DNA of 45,788 nucleotides from Prevotella sp. (GTDB taxonomy: Bacteria > Bacteroidota > Bacteroidia > Bacteroidales > Dysgonomonadaceae). The stretch covers positions 1 through 45,788 of the forward strand of contig JAISSD010000050.1 of NCBI GenBank assembly GCA_031273295.1, given 5' to 3'. The position numbers and the translations under genes are program-made. This document shows positions 1-8,728 of the stretch, in pieces. Below the pieces are notes generated by a model that was not told the DNA's origin, searched no databases, and saw only the letters and a list, made by a program, of their open reading frames with translations. How positions within the stretch are numbered: position 1 is the stretch's first letter; every line of letters starts with the position of its first letter.

Positions 1-1292
1 GGCAGGATGAGGATTGCTTGGATACGTGGTTCTCGTCGTGGCTGTGGCCTATCTCCGTTTTCGACGGAATCAACCACCCCGACAATGCAGACGTCAACTA
101 CTATTATCCTACGAACGACCTGGTTACGGCGCCTGAAATCATCTTTTTCTGGGTAGCCCGCATGATTATATCGGGCTATGCGTATCGCGGAAAAGAATGT
201 TTTAAGAATGTGTATTTCACCGGGATAGTGCGCGACAAGCTGGGGCGGAAGATGTCGAAATCGCTGGGTAACTCGCCCGACCCCATCCTTCTGATGAACA
301 AATACGGTGCCGACGGCGTGCGCATGGGCATGCTGCTCACTTCGCCCGCCGGCAACGACTTGCCCTTCGACGAAAGCCTGTGCGAGCAGGGACGCAATTT
401 CAACAACAAGATATGGAACGCCTTCCGCTTGGTGAAAGGATGGGCGGTCGACGAGGCAATACCCCAACCCGAGGCTTCGCGAATCGCGGTAGCATGGTTC
501 GGGATGCAACTGGGCAAAACCGTGGCCGAAATGGACGACCTATACAGCAAATACCGTCTGAACGAGGCGCTTATGTCGGCCTACAAACTGTTCTGGGATG
601 CGTTCTCGGCCTGGTATCTCGAAATCATCAAGCCGGGATACGAACAGCCGATCGACCGGGTCACCTACCAGGCTACGCTTGGATTCTTCGACTCTCTGCT
701 GCGCCTGCTGCATCCCTTTATGCCCTTCATCACAGAGGAGCTATGGCAGGCGCTCGAACCGCGCGGGGACGGCGAGAGCATCATGACGTCACCGATGCCA
801 CAGGCCGCTCCGGTAGCGGAAAGCCGGCTCAGCGCGTTTGAAACGGCAAAAGAAATCATCGGGGGCATACGCACCGTCCGCCTCCAGAAAAACATCCCCC
901 TCAAGGAACCCTTGGAACTCTTCATCTCAGGCGGGCACGACGAGGCTTTCAACCCTGTGATAGAGAAGATTGGAAACATATCCGCCCTGAAACGAGTAGA
1001 GGCGGCAGCCTCGCAAGAGAAGCCCGCCGGCCCCACTTTCTTAGTGCACACCACCGAATACACCATCCCGCTGGGCAAGCTGCTCAACGTGGAGGAAGAA
1101 CGGGCGAAACTGCAGGAAGAACTCGTCTACCAACAAGGCTTCCTGGCCTTGGTGATGAAAAAACTGGGCAACGAAAGCTTTGTAGGCAAAGCGCCCCGTA
1201 ACGTCATTGAAGCGGAGCGCAAGAAACAAGCCGACGCCGAAAGCAAGATAAAAAGCCTGGAAGAAGCCATCGCCGCGCTGAATAACAACTAA
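1..1292 (+). CDS. valS: Valine--tRNA ligase, C-terminal part (5' end outside window)
   Basis: Charges tRNA-Val with valine in the cytoplasm. The reading frame is open from base 3, so only about the last 430 residues are present and no start codon should be assigned here. The class I signature KMSKS is at bases 249-263, in the context [10 protein letters not shown]. It is preceded by the catalytic-core stretch [10 protein letters not shown] and followed by the anticodon-binding helical domain (about 490-900). The C-terminal 60 residues are rich in Glu, Lys and Leu and contain [12 protein letters not shown], typical of the ValS tRNA-binding coiled-coil arm. It ends with TAA at 1290-1292, 15 bp before the next gene, so co-transcription is likely. 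The identification is secure. Confidence 0.97.
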   Translation, partial: QDEDCLDTWFSSWLWPISVFDGINHPDNADVNYYYPTNDLVTAPEIIFFWVARMIISGYAYRGKECFKNVYFTGIVRDKLGRKMSKSLGNSPDPILLMNKYGADGVRMGMLLTSPAGNDLPFDESLCEQGRNFNNKIWNAFRLVKGWAVDEAIPQPEASRIAVAWFGMQLGKTVAEMDDLYSKYRLNEALMSAYKLFWDAFSAWYLEIIKPGYEQPIDRVTYQATLGFFDSLLRLLHPFMPFITEELWQALEPRGDGESIMTSPMPQAAPVAESRLSAFETAKEIIGGIRTVRLQKNIPLKEPLELFISGGHDEAFNPVIEKIGNISALKRVEAAASQEKPAGPTFLVHTTEYTIPLGKLLNVEEERAKLQEELVYQQGFLALVMKKLGNESFVGKAPRNVIEAERKKQADAESKIKSLEEAIAALNNN

Positions 1293-1307
1293 ATAGAGGT
1301 GCTTTTT

Positions 1308-2342
1308 ATGATGAAAGAGATGTGCTGCCTGTCGATTGTTTGCCTGCTCACCGCCTGTAGCTCCACCCGCTATATGGGGATAGAAACGTATAATCCGGCA
1401 GACGTGACCTATCCGGCCAACGTGCGCAAGGTGTTGATTGTCAACAACGCCCTTCCGCAACCTCCCGACAGAGGATACGAATTTAAACTGCTCGGCATAT
1501 CCCAGACCGACAAGGCGGAAACCGACAGCGCCCTGTTCGACGCCTGCCGCGCCCTGGGCGGCGCCATCGCAGAAGCGAACTACTTCGACGATGTGCTTCT
1601 CTTTCAGGAAGCTACACGCAAAGACTCGGTATTTTTCTTAGACGTGAAACTGACGCAGGAAGAAGTGGCGGCCTTATGTGAAGAAACGGGCGCCGAGGCC
1701 GTCATTTCGTTCGACCGCCTGCTGTTCGACATTAAAAAGGACGTCAAAGCCTTTCCTGAAGGCTATGTGTCGGGCGAAATACAGATTGCCATAGAGGGCA
1801 TTGCCCGCTCTTACCTGCCGGGCAGGGCTAATCCGGTGGCCACGATTCTGGCCTCCGACAGCCTGCTTTTTCGGGAAGAAGCCTCCCGCATCGAAGAGGT
1901 AGCCGCTCTACTCCCCACCACCAACGACGCCTTGCGCACGGCCGGCGACTACATCGGCCATAAGATATATCCGGCCTTTGTACCCCACTGGAAGGAGGAA
2001 CTCCGCTGGTATTTCACCGCTTCCGGCGCACGATGGAAAGAAGCCTCCGTCTATGCCGCCGATGAGAAATGGGAGAACGCCTCCGAACGATGGCTCTACA
2101 TCCACGCCCATTCATCGCGCTGGGAAAGCAAGGCCAAGGCAGCCTCCAACCTGGCACTCGCCTGCGAAGTGACCGGCAACTTGGAAAAAGCCCTCGAATG
2201 GGCAAAAACAGCCCACAGCCTGTTCGACAAAAACAGGGGTAGCGACAACGCGCAAACACGTGTACAACAGCTATATGTAGAAACATTGGAGAAGCGAATC
2301 CTGAACGACAAGAAACTAAATTCGCAATTTAGAGCAGAATAA
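1308..2342 (+). CDS. Predicted lipoprotein with C-terminal TPR-like helices (DUF6340-like)
   Basis: Function unknown. ATG at 1308 (or 1311) follows AGAGG at good spacing; an in-frame GTG at 1299 is less likely. The N-terminus is a short lipoprotein signal with lipobox LLTAC, so the protein should be anchored to a membrane. The middle (about residues 20-210) is a Bacteroidota-specific domain with the early phrase YNPADVTYP and a repeated ACRALGG/AEANYFD-type region, which I associate from memory with DUF6340. The last 110 residues are helical and TPR-like (WENASERWLYIHAHSSRWESKAKAASNLA, given here only as a zone of A/L-rich paired helices at bases 2035-2250). It lies 15 bp after valS and is probably transcribed with it. 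Confidence 0.8.
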   Translation: MMKEMCCLSIVCLLTACSSTRYMGIETYNPADVTYPANVRKVLIVNNALPQPPDRGYEFKLLGISQTDKAETDSALFDACRALGGAIAEANYFDDVLLFQEATRKDSVFFLDVKLTQEEVAALCEETGAEAVISFDRLLFDIKKDVKAFPEGYVSGEIQIAIEGIARSYLPGRANPVATILASDSLLFREEASRIEEVAALLPTTNDALRTAGDYIGHKIYPAFVPHWKEELRWYFTASGARWKEASVYAADEKWENASERWLYIHAHSSRWESKAKAASNLALACEVTGNLEKALEWAKTAHSLFDKNRGSDNAQTRVQQLYVETLEKRILNDKKLNSQFRAE

Positions 2343-2366
2343 CATCGTTATTTGATAAATAATGTT

Positions 2367-2374
2367 TACTTTTG
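2367..2374 (+). promoter_or_regulatory. Bacteroidota -7 box (TACTTTTG)
   Basis: TACTTTTG matches the TAnnTTTG consensus 36 bp before the ATG at 2410. No convincing TTG/TTTG -33 element lies at the usual distance, so the call rests on the -7 box and its position in the short gap after the previous stop. Confidence 0.5.
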
Positions 2375-2409
2375 CGACGTCTTTTAAAAAGAAGAGATAG
2401 AAAAACGAG

Positions 2410-2868
2410 ATGGGTGCTAACAGTGCAAAGGTTCAGTCGATCATAGAAAACACATTTGCTTCGGTGATCAAGGAGTTGACAGCGAGCGAGTCAGGCAGTT
2501 TGGTCAGCGACCTGTACGTGCAGGCAGATGCAGAAAGCGGAGAGCTTCAAATCTTCGGCGAACAGGAGAACCTCTTACACAAGATTGTGGTCTTCGACTG
2601 GGTCAACAGCGAAGAAGCAACCTTCTACAAGCGGATAAGCCCGGCGCTCAAAGCAGCGCTTACATCCCTTACCGCCAAGAACCAGTTTCACCACACTTGT
2701 TTTCTACGCCCCTTTTCGGTCAGTCTGGTAGACGACAACTTTACGGTGACGGAAGAACTGCTTTTTATTGACGACGACACATTCCGACTGGATGACCCTT
2801 TGTTGAAAGATTTAGACTCCGAACTGGACGACTTTCTCAAAGACCTCCTTTCAGACCTGCCGAAATAG
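2410..2868 (+). CDS. Conserved hypothetical protein, 152 aa, acidic C-terminus; overlaps tRNA-Thr
   Basis: Not recognised as any named family, though the sequence looks well constrained. It is a cytoplasmic, mixed alpha/beta protein with no signal peptide or membrane segment. The central part includes LLHKIVVFDWVNSEEATF and RPFSVSLVDD, and the end is an acidic Leu/Asp-rich helix (LLKDLDSELDDFLKDLL). From memory, similar about 150-residue proteins occur next to tRNA genes in Bacteroides; this is not verified. The last three codons plus the TAG stop (2859-2868) are also the first ten bases of the tRNA-Thr gene, so the two share sequence and strand. It has its own -7 box at 2367. Confidence 0.75.
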   Translation: MGANSAKVQSIIENTFASVIKELTASESGSLVSDLYVQADAESGELQIFGEQENLLHKIVVFDWVNSEEATFYKRISPALKAALTSLTAKNQFHHTCFLRPFSVSLVDDNFTVTEELLFIDDDTFRLDDPLLKDLDSELDDFLKDLLSDLPK

Positions 2869-2931
2869 CTCAGTTGGTAGAGCAATTCATTCGTAATGAA
2901 TAGGTCGCCGGTTCGAGTCCGGCTTTCGGCT
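2859..2931 (+). tRNA. tRNA-Thr (anticodon CGU)
   Basis: A 73-nt cloverleaf without an encoded CCA. The acceptor stem is GCCGAAA pairing with TTTCGGC and the discriminator base is T at 2931. The D-arm carries AGCTCAGTTGGTAGAGC. The anticodon stem is ATTCA/TGAAT around loop TTCGTAA, giving CGU, which reads ACG. The T-arm is GCCGG-TTCGAGT-CCGGC. The first 10 bases lie inside the preceding coding sequence. Confidence 0.97.
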
Positions 2932-2977
2932 CACAAACGACAAGAAAATATCATTGCCACCATAAAAAAAGAGTACT

Positions 2978-4330
2978 ATGGCAAAGAACAAAAAAAAGAA
3001 ACGCGCCTCGTCCGTCGAACAGCTAAGACAACAAAAACTGAGGCAATCGCAGTTCATCAATCTTTTTGAGGAAAAGTTACAGTATATCTGCTCGGTGATT
3101 GGCGACGCGTCGCTCTACAACCTCATCCCCCCGACAGAGTTGATGGTGATGTATATGTGGAGAGGAGTGCCTCCCAAAATAGAAGCGGAGAAAGGACACC
3201 CCATAACCAAAAGCAGACTCGAAACATTTGACTATGTCATCAAACGAAACCTTCGGGAAAGAACCATCAAACTGGTTTCCGGCAGTAAGCAAACAATCAG
3301 CCTGTACGATTACTTTATCGTCGGGATGCCTATGGAAAAGGTACTCCTGAGTAAATCCTGCACGTTTCCCGGCAAAGAACGTTTCAACAAATTCACGAAA
3401 GGAGCCGAAAACCGCCAGATGGAATATTTCAAAGAACTGTTCGATACCTGCTATTCGACTTGCTATACGCTCGACCATTTTTCCGAACACTACCTTCATA
3501 CTTTTCGCCTCGACTTCGACGTCAAACCCTTTCATAAAAACACCGAGGCAAACGGAAAACAACAAATACCCTTCGGACTGAACAGCGACCCGGCGACGGA
3601 AATGAGCTACAGGGTGTGCCCCAAAATAACCCTCAGCACCCTGCCGCTGGACGTGAAAGAGGTGACCCTCGAGGAAGGAACCTCCTGGGTCGTGCAAGTG
3701 GGGGGCGTGTCATACAACAAGAAAAATTCGGAGATTCTCCCATACACACTGAAGCCTGAAAGCCTGCAAATCCCAAACAACACTTACACCCAGCCCATTC
3801 CGGTTTATATCCACCCACACGCCTTCGAGCGCTTAGGCGAGCGTACGGGATGCCGTACAGAGTCTTACTGCATGAAGGAGGTGCGTTCAGCCATCGAAAG
3901 GCCGGCTATCACCCCCCTTTCCGACAAGCATTTTTTGATGGAATACTGGATGTTTGGCCTCAAAATAGGATACCTCGTGGCCGAACTGGTAGACGACATT
4001 TTCCTTATCCGCACCTTCCGGCTGCTCACACACAGCAACACCCCCGAAGGCGAGAAACTGGACCAACTCACCCGTCTGCAACCGGAAGACAAAAAACGCC
4101 TCCAGATAGACAAACTCTCACCACTGGTTTCCTCCGATATATTAAGCGACGAAGCCGTCTGCCGGATTTTCCGCGAAGCCGGCTGCGGCCCTCTCTTATC
4201 CTTCTGCGAAAAAATGCAAAACGGCCACCCCCTCGCCCGCTATTGGATTAATGAAGAAGACGACCCCACCACCCTCCCCCTCTCCCATCAAATCAAAGAC
4301 TACCTCAAACCCGACGCCGCCGCCGAATAA
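2978..4330 (+). CDS. Protein of unknown function, 450 aa, lysine-rich N-terminus
   Basis: I do not recognise this protein. ATG at 2978 lies 46 bp after tRNA-Thr. The N-terminus is very basic (AKNKKKKRASS), which would suit nucleic-acid or ribosome binding. There is no signal peptide or membrane helix. Residues about 265-350 contain the phrase VYIHPHAFERLGERTG, a His-Ala-x-x-Arg-x-x-x-Arg pattern reminiscent of small RNase/toxin-like folds that begin HAxxRxxER, followed by beta-strand-like segments (FGLKIGYLVAEL, DIFLIRTFRLLTH). This resemblance is only suggestive. The end (QIKDYLKPDAAAE) overlaps the KilA-N remnant of the opposite strand by about 30 bp. Its place just after a tRNA gene and before a broken phage-type gene would fit accessory DNA. 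Confidence 0.7.
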   Translation: MAKNKKKKRASSVEQLRQQKLRQSQFINLFEEKLQYICSVIGDASLYNLIPPTELMVMYMWRGVPPKIEAEKGHPITKSRLETFDYVIKRNLRERTIKLVSGSKQTISLYDYFIVGMPMEKVLLSKSCTFPGKERFNKFTKGAENRQMEYFKELFDTCYSTCYTLDHFSEHYLHTFRLDFDVKPFHKNTEANGKQQIPFGLNSDPATEMSYRVCPKITLSTLPLDVKEVTLEEGTSWVVQVGGVSYNKKNSEILPYTLKPESLQIPNNTYTQPIPVYIHPHAFERLGERTGCRTESYCMKEVRSAIERPAITPLSDKHFLMEYWMFGLKIGYLVAELVDDIFLIRTFRLLTHSNTPEGEKLDQLTRLQPEDKKRLQIDKLSPLVSSDILSDEAVCRIFREAGCGPLLSFCEKMQNGHPLARYWINEEDDPTTLPLSHQIKDYLKPDAAAE

Positions 4331-4620
4331 AACCTCGTGAGCCGGAAGGTAATAATAAACGAGCCGTGCTGAGATAATAAACCATTCAACCCTGCTTCCA
4401 TTCCAAACCCGTCGAATTCGACGGGTTTAAAATTCGGATTGTGCAAAGATTCCCAAATCCCCAATAATTCTATGGTATTTCTGTTTCTCAACCAGTTCTT
4501 TATCACATCATCCGTATGCTCGGCGCTTTTATACCGCGCCAAATCAGTGATACAAATGTAATCCTCATTATTGACTTGAATAATAGTTAAATCCGTACTT
4601 TTTACATTTATTTTTGCCAT
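4300..4620 (-). pseudogene. Truncated KilA-N domain protein
   Basis: The first 79 codons (4620 down to about 4384) look like the start of a Bacteroidales KilA-N domain protein: VNNEDYICITDLARYK, then DDVIKNWLRNRNTIELLGIWE and FKPVEFDGF. KilA-N is a DNA-binding domain of phages and large viruses, also common as small chromosomal genes in Bacteroidales. In intact relatives, the region after EAGLN continues for a further hundred or so residues. Here the frame changes to unrelated residues (GLLSQHGS...) and stops inside the 3' end of the convergent gene. I read it as a 3'-truncated remnant left by a deletion. The ATG and a matching -7 box upstream are intact, so a short product may still be made. 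Confidence 0.65.
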
Positions 4621-4647
4621 CTCATATTAGATTTAATTTTATTGTCG

Positions 4648-4655
4648 CAAAGGTA
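4648..4655 (-). promoter_or_regulatory. Bacteroidota -7 box (TACCTTTG) for the KilA-N remnant
   Basis: TACCTTTG on the minus strand is a full TAnnTTTG match 28 bp upstream of the ATG at 4620. No -33 element is evident at the expected distance. Confidence 0.5.
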
Positions 4656-4850
4656 CAACTTTTCCCGATAAAATTGAAAACGGCGCAAAGCGAAGAAGAA
4701 ATAAACGGATTGCATTGACAGTCAACGGAACGTAGCGCAGGCAAATCGATAGCTGCCGACTGAAACAAGTTACCCGGGCTACTTGTGAAAATAAACAAAA
4801 GTTATTCTTTAAAAGAAGAATTATAGCTAACTTGCAAACGTTTCCGGAAC

Positions 4851-4874
4851 AGCCTCCCCGAGGCTATCCTTTTT
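4851..4874 (+). terminator. Terminator-like hairpin in the leader of the ABC exporter gene
   Basis: AGCCTC-CCC-GAGGCT forms a 6-bp GC-rich stem followed after three bases by CTTTTT, ending 20 bp before the ATG at 4894. It either ends readthrough from upstream or acts as an attenuator, if transcription starts at the imperfect -7-like TAACTTG near 4828. Confidence 0.35.
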
Positions 4875-4893
4875 ATCAACTAAACCTCTTTCA

Positions 4894-6732
4894 ATGAAAG
4901 ATTTTATCTCGCTTATCAGGCGGTTCGTGCCTCCATACAAAAAGCAAGTCGGTCTCAATATCTTCTTTAACATTCTGAGTGCATTCCTCAACGTATTCTC
5001 GTTTCTGTTTATCATACCGATCCTTCAGATATTGTTCAAAACAGATATACAGAAATACGAATACATACCGGTGAACACAAACGATATTACTTCACTGGTT
5101 GATTTCGGTACCATTAAAAATAACTTTTACTGGTATACAAGCAATATGATGGACACGCATTCGGGAGGGACGGTATTGCTTGTCTTGGGATTATTCCTTG
5201 TCATAATGACGCTTTTAAAAACATTGACCTTGTATTTGAGCGGCTTTTTTATTGTATCGGTACGCACAGGCGTTGTAAGGGATATACGCAAGCAAATAAA
5301 CGACAAGGTATTATCCCTGCCTTTAGGTTTTTTCTCCAATGAACGGAAAGGAGACATTATGGCGCGCATGACCGGCGACGTAGGCGAAGTAGAAAACTCT
5401 GTGATGAGTTCTCTCGATATGGTCGCCAAAAACCCGATCATGATTTCCATCTATCTGGCGACCATGCTTTTTACCAGCTGGAAACTCACCCTGTTTGTGT
5501 TTGTGCTGCTGCCTGCATCCGGGTATATAATGGGGAAAGTAGGGAAGAGCTTGAAAAAAAGTTCGGTGGAAGCGCAAAACTTGTGGGGAGAACTAATGTC
5601 CCAAATAGAAGAGACGTTAAGCGGTCTGCGTATTATCAAAGCCTTTAACGCCGAATACAAGATGACGGAACGCTTCGATAGATCCAGCAACACTTTTCGC
5701 GATATGTCAAACCGGATAGCGCGCCGCCAGCAATTGGCCCATCCGATGAGCGAATTGCTGGGAACCATCACCATTGTGGCAGTGCTATGGTATGGCGGAA
5801 CGCTTATATTGAGCGAAAACAGTTCGATAGAGGCGCCCGGTTTCATATTTTATCTTACAATGTTTTATATGATCATCAATCCTGCAAAAGAACTTGCCAA
5901 ATCAGCCTATGCCATCCAAAAAGGCCTGGCGTCGGTAGAACGCATAGACAAGATACTGAAAGCCGGAAATAACATCAAGAATCCGGTCGATCCAAAGCCA
6001 ATATCCTTCAACAGGGACATAACCTATCGCAATGTGAGGTTCAGATACGAAACCAACTGGGTGATCAAGGATGTAAGCGTCGTTATCCCCAAAGGAAAGA
6101 CCATCGCCCTTGTAGGCCAGTCCGGTTCGGGAAAATCGACTATGGCCGACCTGCTGCCCCGTTTCCATGACGTAAACGAAGGAGGCATATACATCGACGA
6201 CGTCAATATCAAGGACGCCAGTGTGCATGAACTGCGCGCGCTGATGGGCAATGTAAATCAGGACGCCATCCTTTTCAACGATACTTTCTTCAATAACATA
6301 TCGTTCGGGGTAGAGAATGCCTCAATGGAACAAGTCATTGAAGCGGCCAAGGTAGCTAACGCACACGACTTCATCATGGCTACGGAAAAAGGCTATGAAA
6401 CAGGTATAGGAGACCGGGGCGGCAAACTGTCGGGCGGACAGCGCCAACGCATCAGCATTGCCCGCGCCATCCTCAAAAACCCGCAGATATTAATTCTTGA
6501 CGAAGCGACGTCCGCACTGGACACGGAATCGGAACGCCTTGTGCAGGACGCTCTGGAAAAACTGATGAAAAACCGTACCACGCTCGTTATCGCGCACCGC
6601 TTGTCTACAATCAGGAATGCAGACGGGATATGCGTTATGAGTGAAGGCGCTATTGTCGAGCGCGGGCGTCACGACGAACTGTATGAACTGAACGGATACT
6701 ACCGTAAACTCTACGATATGCAGCAATTTTAA
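4894..6732 (+). CDS. ABC exporter, fused permease and ATPase (MsbA-like half-transporter)
   Basis: A homodimeric ABC exporter of the inner membrane. Residues about 1-340 form the six-helix transmembrane domain; 370-612 form the nucleotide-binding domain. Walker A GQSGSGKST is at 408-416, the signature LSGGQRQR begins at 512, and Walker B ILILDEATSALD has its Asp/Glu at 536-537. The H-loop is in VIAHRLST. The length of 612 fits MsbA/lipid-flippase-type exporters, but the substrate cannot be read from sequence: lipid A core, another lipid, or a drug are all possible. ATG 4894 gives a normal amphipathic start before the first helix. It is followed 29 bp later by trmB, and the pair is probably co-transcribed. 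Confidence 0.9.
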   Translation: MKDFISLIRRFVPPYKKQVGLNIFFNILSAFLNVFSFLFIIPILQILFKTDIQKYEYIPVNTNDITSLVDFGTIKNNFYWYTSNMMDTHSGGTVLLVLGLFLVIMTLLKTLTLYLSGFFIVSVRTGVVRDIRKQINDKVLSLPLGFFSNERKGDIMARMTGDVGEVENSVMSSLDMVAKNPIMISIYLATMLFTSWKLTLFVFVLLPASGYIMGKVGKSLKKSSVEAQNLWGELMSQIEETLSGLRIIKAFNAEYKMTERFDRSSNTFRDMSNRIARRQQLAHPMSELLGTITIVAVLWYGGTLILSENSSIEAPGFIFYLTMFYMIINPAKELAKSAYAIQKGLASVERIDKILKAGNNIKNPVDPKPISFNRDITYRNVRFRYETNWVIKDVSVVIPKGKTIALVGQSGSGKSTMADLLPRFHDVNEGGIYIDDVNIKDASVHELRALMGNVNQDAILFNDTFFNNISFGVENASMEQVIEAAKVANAHDFIMATEKGYETGIGDRGGKLSGGQRQRISIARAILKNPQILILDEATSALDTESERLVQDALEKLMKNRTTLVIAHRLSTIRNADGICVMSEGAIVERGRHDELYELNGYYRKLYDMQQF

Positions 6733-6761
6733 TAAAACGGCAAAACGCGAATAACTGAAAC

Positions 6762-7535
6762 ATGGGAAAGAATAAACTTGCAAAATTTGCCGACATGGAA
6801 GAATACCCGCATGTATTCCAGTATCCCTATGCTGTTTTGCAGGAAAGGGGATTCGGAATGAAAGGCAAATGGAACGGGTCGTTTTTCAAAAACGACAATC
6901 CGACGGTTCTCGAACTCGGCTGCGGCAAAGGCGAATATACCGTAGGCCTTGCCAAACTGTTTCCCGACAAGAACTTCATAGGGATAGACATAAAAGGCGC
7001 GAGGATGTGGACGGGCGCGAAACAATCGTTGGAAGAAAAATTGCCCAACGTCGCTTTCCTGCGTACGCACATCGAACTGATTACCGGTTTCTTTGCCAAA
7101 GGGGAAATCGCCGAAATATGGATAACATTTCCCGACCCGCAAATGAACAGGGTAAACAAACGGTTGACCTCTACCCGTTTTATGAAACTGTACCGCCGGA
7201 TCCTTTCCGGCAACGGCGTCATACATCTAAAGACAGACAGCAACTTCATGTATGCCTATACCTGCGAAATGGCGAAGGTAAATTCATTGCCTGTACTGTT
7301 TCGTTCCGACGACCTGTATCACTCGGGACTGGAAGACAATATCCTCAATATACAGACGTTCTATGAACAACAATGGCTTTCGCGCGGCTTGAATATCAAA
7401 TATATAAAATTCGAGTGCCCCGACAAGGATAACTGGGTCGAACCGGACGCGAAAATCGAAAAAGATCCGTATCGCAGTTATGGACGCGGCAACATATTAA
7501 ATCAATCAACTGAAAATGGCGAATATATATCCTGA
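6762..7535 (+). CDS. trmB: tRNA (guanine-N7-)-methyltransferase
   Basis: Methylates G46 in the variable loop of tRNAs using S-adenosylmethionine, in the cytoplasm. The SAM-binding motif I is [11 protein letters not shown] (residues 49-59), the acidic end of strand 2 is [11 protein letters not shown], and the family signature [13 protein letters not shown] is at 122-133. The C-terminal ISxGxV-like catalytic region ([13 protein letters not shown]) is also typical. At 257 residues it is slightly longer than proteobacterial TrmB. Its last 20 bases overlap the start of mrp, implying translational coupling. Confidence 0.95.
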   Translation: MGKNKLAKFADMEEYPHVFQYPYAVLQERGFGMKGKWNGSFFKNDNPTVLELGCGKGEYTVGLAKLFPDKNFIGIDIKGARMWTGAKQSLEEKLPNVAFLRTHIELITGFFAKGEIAEIWITFPDPQMNRVNKRLTSTRFMKLYRRILSGNGVIHLKTDSNFMYAYTCEMAKVNSLPVLFRSDDLYHSGLEDNILNIQTFYEQQWLSRGLNIKYIKFECPDKDNWVEPDAKIEKDPYRSYGRGNILNQSTENGEYIS

Positions 7536-8628
7536 ACTGATCATCGACGCGCTACGCAATGTGCGCTATCCCGGCACAGGGAAAAATATTGTGGAAACGG
7601 GCCTTGTATCCGGCGATATCCATATCGACGGCCTGAAAGTGAGCGTTTCCCTGCTTTTTGACAAACCCAACGATCCCTTTATCAAGTCTGTCGTAAAGGC
7701 GGCCGAAACGGCGATACTTACTTATGCGAATCCCGATATCGAGATCAAGGGCAATATAGAAGTGAAAACGAAAGAAGCAAAACAACAGAAGCCGGCAAAG
7801 CTCCTCCCCCAAGTAAAAAATATCATTGCCATATCGTCGGGGAAAGGAGGCGTAGGCAAAAGCGCCGTTTCGGCAAATCTGGCGGTTGCGCTTGCCCAAA
7901 AAGGATACAAAGTAGGATTGCTGGACGCCGACATATCCGGTCCGTCTCTTCCCAAAATGTTTGGCGAAGAGGAAGCCCGTCCGTTTTTGGAAACTGTGGA
8001 TGGCAGGGAATACATTATTCCTGTTGAAAAATATGGCGTAAAGATGCTTTCCATCGGCTTTTTCGTAAATAAAAACGATGCGGTCGTATGGCGCGGCGCT
8101 ATGGCCGGGAATGCTTTGAAACAACTGATCGCCGACGCAAACTGGGGCAGCCTCGATTATTTCCTTATTGATTTTCCACCGGGCACAAGCGACATACACC
8201 TGACGCTGGTGCAAACGCTGGCCATTACAGGAGCCATAGTGGTAAGCACTCCGCAGGAAGTGGCTCTGGCCGACGCCCGTAAAGGTATCGGCATGTTCAC
8301 GAACGACAAGGTAAGAGTTCCGATATTGGGACTGGTGGAGAATATGGCATGGTTCACCCCTGCCGAACTGCCGGATAATAAATATTACATCTTTGGAAAA
8401 GACGGAGCAAAAAATCTGGCAAAAGAAATGAATGTCCCCCTGCTCGGACAGATACCTGTTGTGCAAAGCATTTGTGAAAGCGGAGACAAAGGCGTGCCTG
8501 CAGCCCTGAACGGAAACACAATGACGGGCATGGCATTCGCTCGTCTGGCCGATAACTTCGTGATTTCGGCAGACAGGCGAAACGCTGAACTGGCGCCGAC
8601 ACAGAAGGTAGAAGTACACGACAGATAG
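7516..8628 (+). CDS. mrp: Mrp/NBP35-family P-loop ATPase, iron-sulfur cluster carrier type, lacking the usual CxxC
   Basis: Members of this family (Mrp/ApbC/NBP35) bind and pass on Fe-S clusters. Residues 1-85 are the MIP18/DUF59-like domain. The deviant Walker A GKGGVGKS is at 109-116, followed by [10 protein letters not shown] (135-144) and the switch region [11 protein letters not shown]. The CPxC cluster-binding motif usually present just after the ENM sequence is missing: here the text runs [12 protein letters not shown] (275-286), with Thr and Glu at the expected positions. From memory this substitution is common in Bacteroidota, so it may be a lineage feature. ATG 7516 overlaps trmB by 20 bp. 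A new promoter follows the gene, before folD. Confidence 0.9.
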   Translation: MANIYPELIIDALRNVRYPGTGKNIVETGLVSGDIHIDGLKVSVSLLFDKPNDPFIKSVVKAAETAILTYANPDIEIKGNIEVKTKEAKQQKPAKLLPQVKNIIAISSGKGGVGKSAVSANLAVALAQKGYKVGLLDADISGPSLPKMFGEEEARPFLETVDGREYIIPVEKYGVKMLSIGFFVNKNDAVVWRGAMAGNALKQLIADANWGSLDYFLIDFPPGTSDIHLTLVQTLAITGAIVVSTPQEVALADARKGIGMFTNDKVRVPILGLVENMAWFTPAELPDNKYYIFGKDGAKNLAKEMNVPLLGQIPVVQSICESGDKGVPAALNGNTMTGMAFARLADNFVISADRRNAELAPTQKVEVHDR

Positions 8629-8668
8629 CTTACGGAGAAGGCCTCTTCCGGCTTATGAAAATACAGGA

Positions 8669-8684
8669 TATATTTGTATATTTG
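8669..8684 (+). promoter_or_regulatory. Two abutting -7 boxes (TATATTTG) for folD
   Basis: TATATTTG occurs at 8669-8676 and again at 8677-8684, both full TAnnTTTG matches in the mrp-folD gap. The downstream one would give a leader of about 38 nt before the ATG at 8729. A -33 element is not clear. Confidence 0.5.
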
Positions 8685-8728
8685 CATCCGGAAAAAACGC
8701 TGTTCCATATATCACTAAACCAATATCC

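Noticed and set aside
2859-4620. Integrative element anchored at tRNA-Thr
   Set aside because: No integrase and no second copy of the tRNA 3' end was found downstream; only the unknown gene and a KilA-N remnant follow.
7552-8619. A 355-codon minus-strand open frame opposite mrp
   Set aside because: It is antisense to a clearly conserved gene and has His/Phe/Arg-rich, family-less content; the openness follows from codon bias of the real gene.
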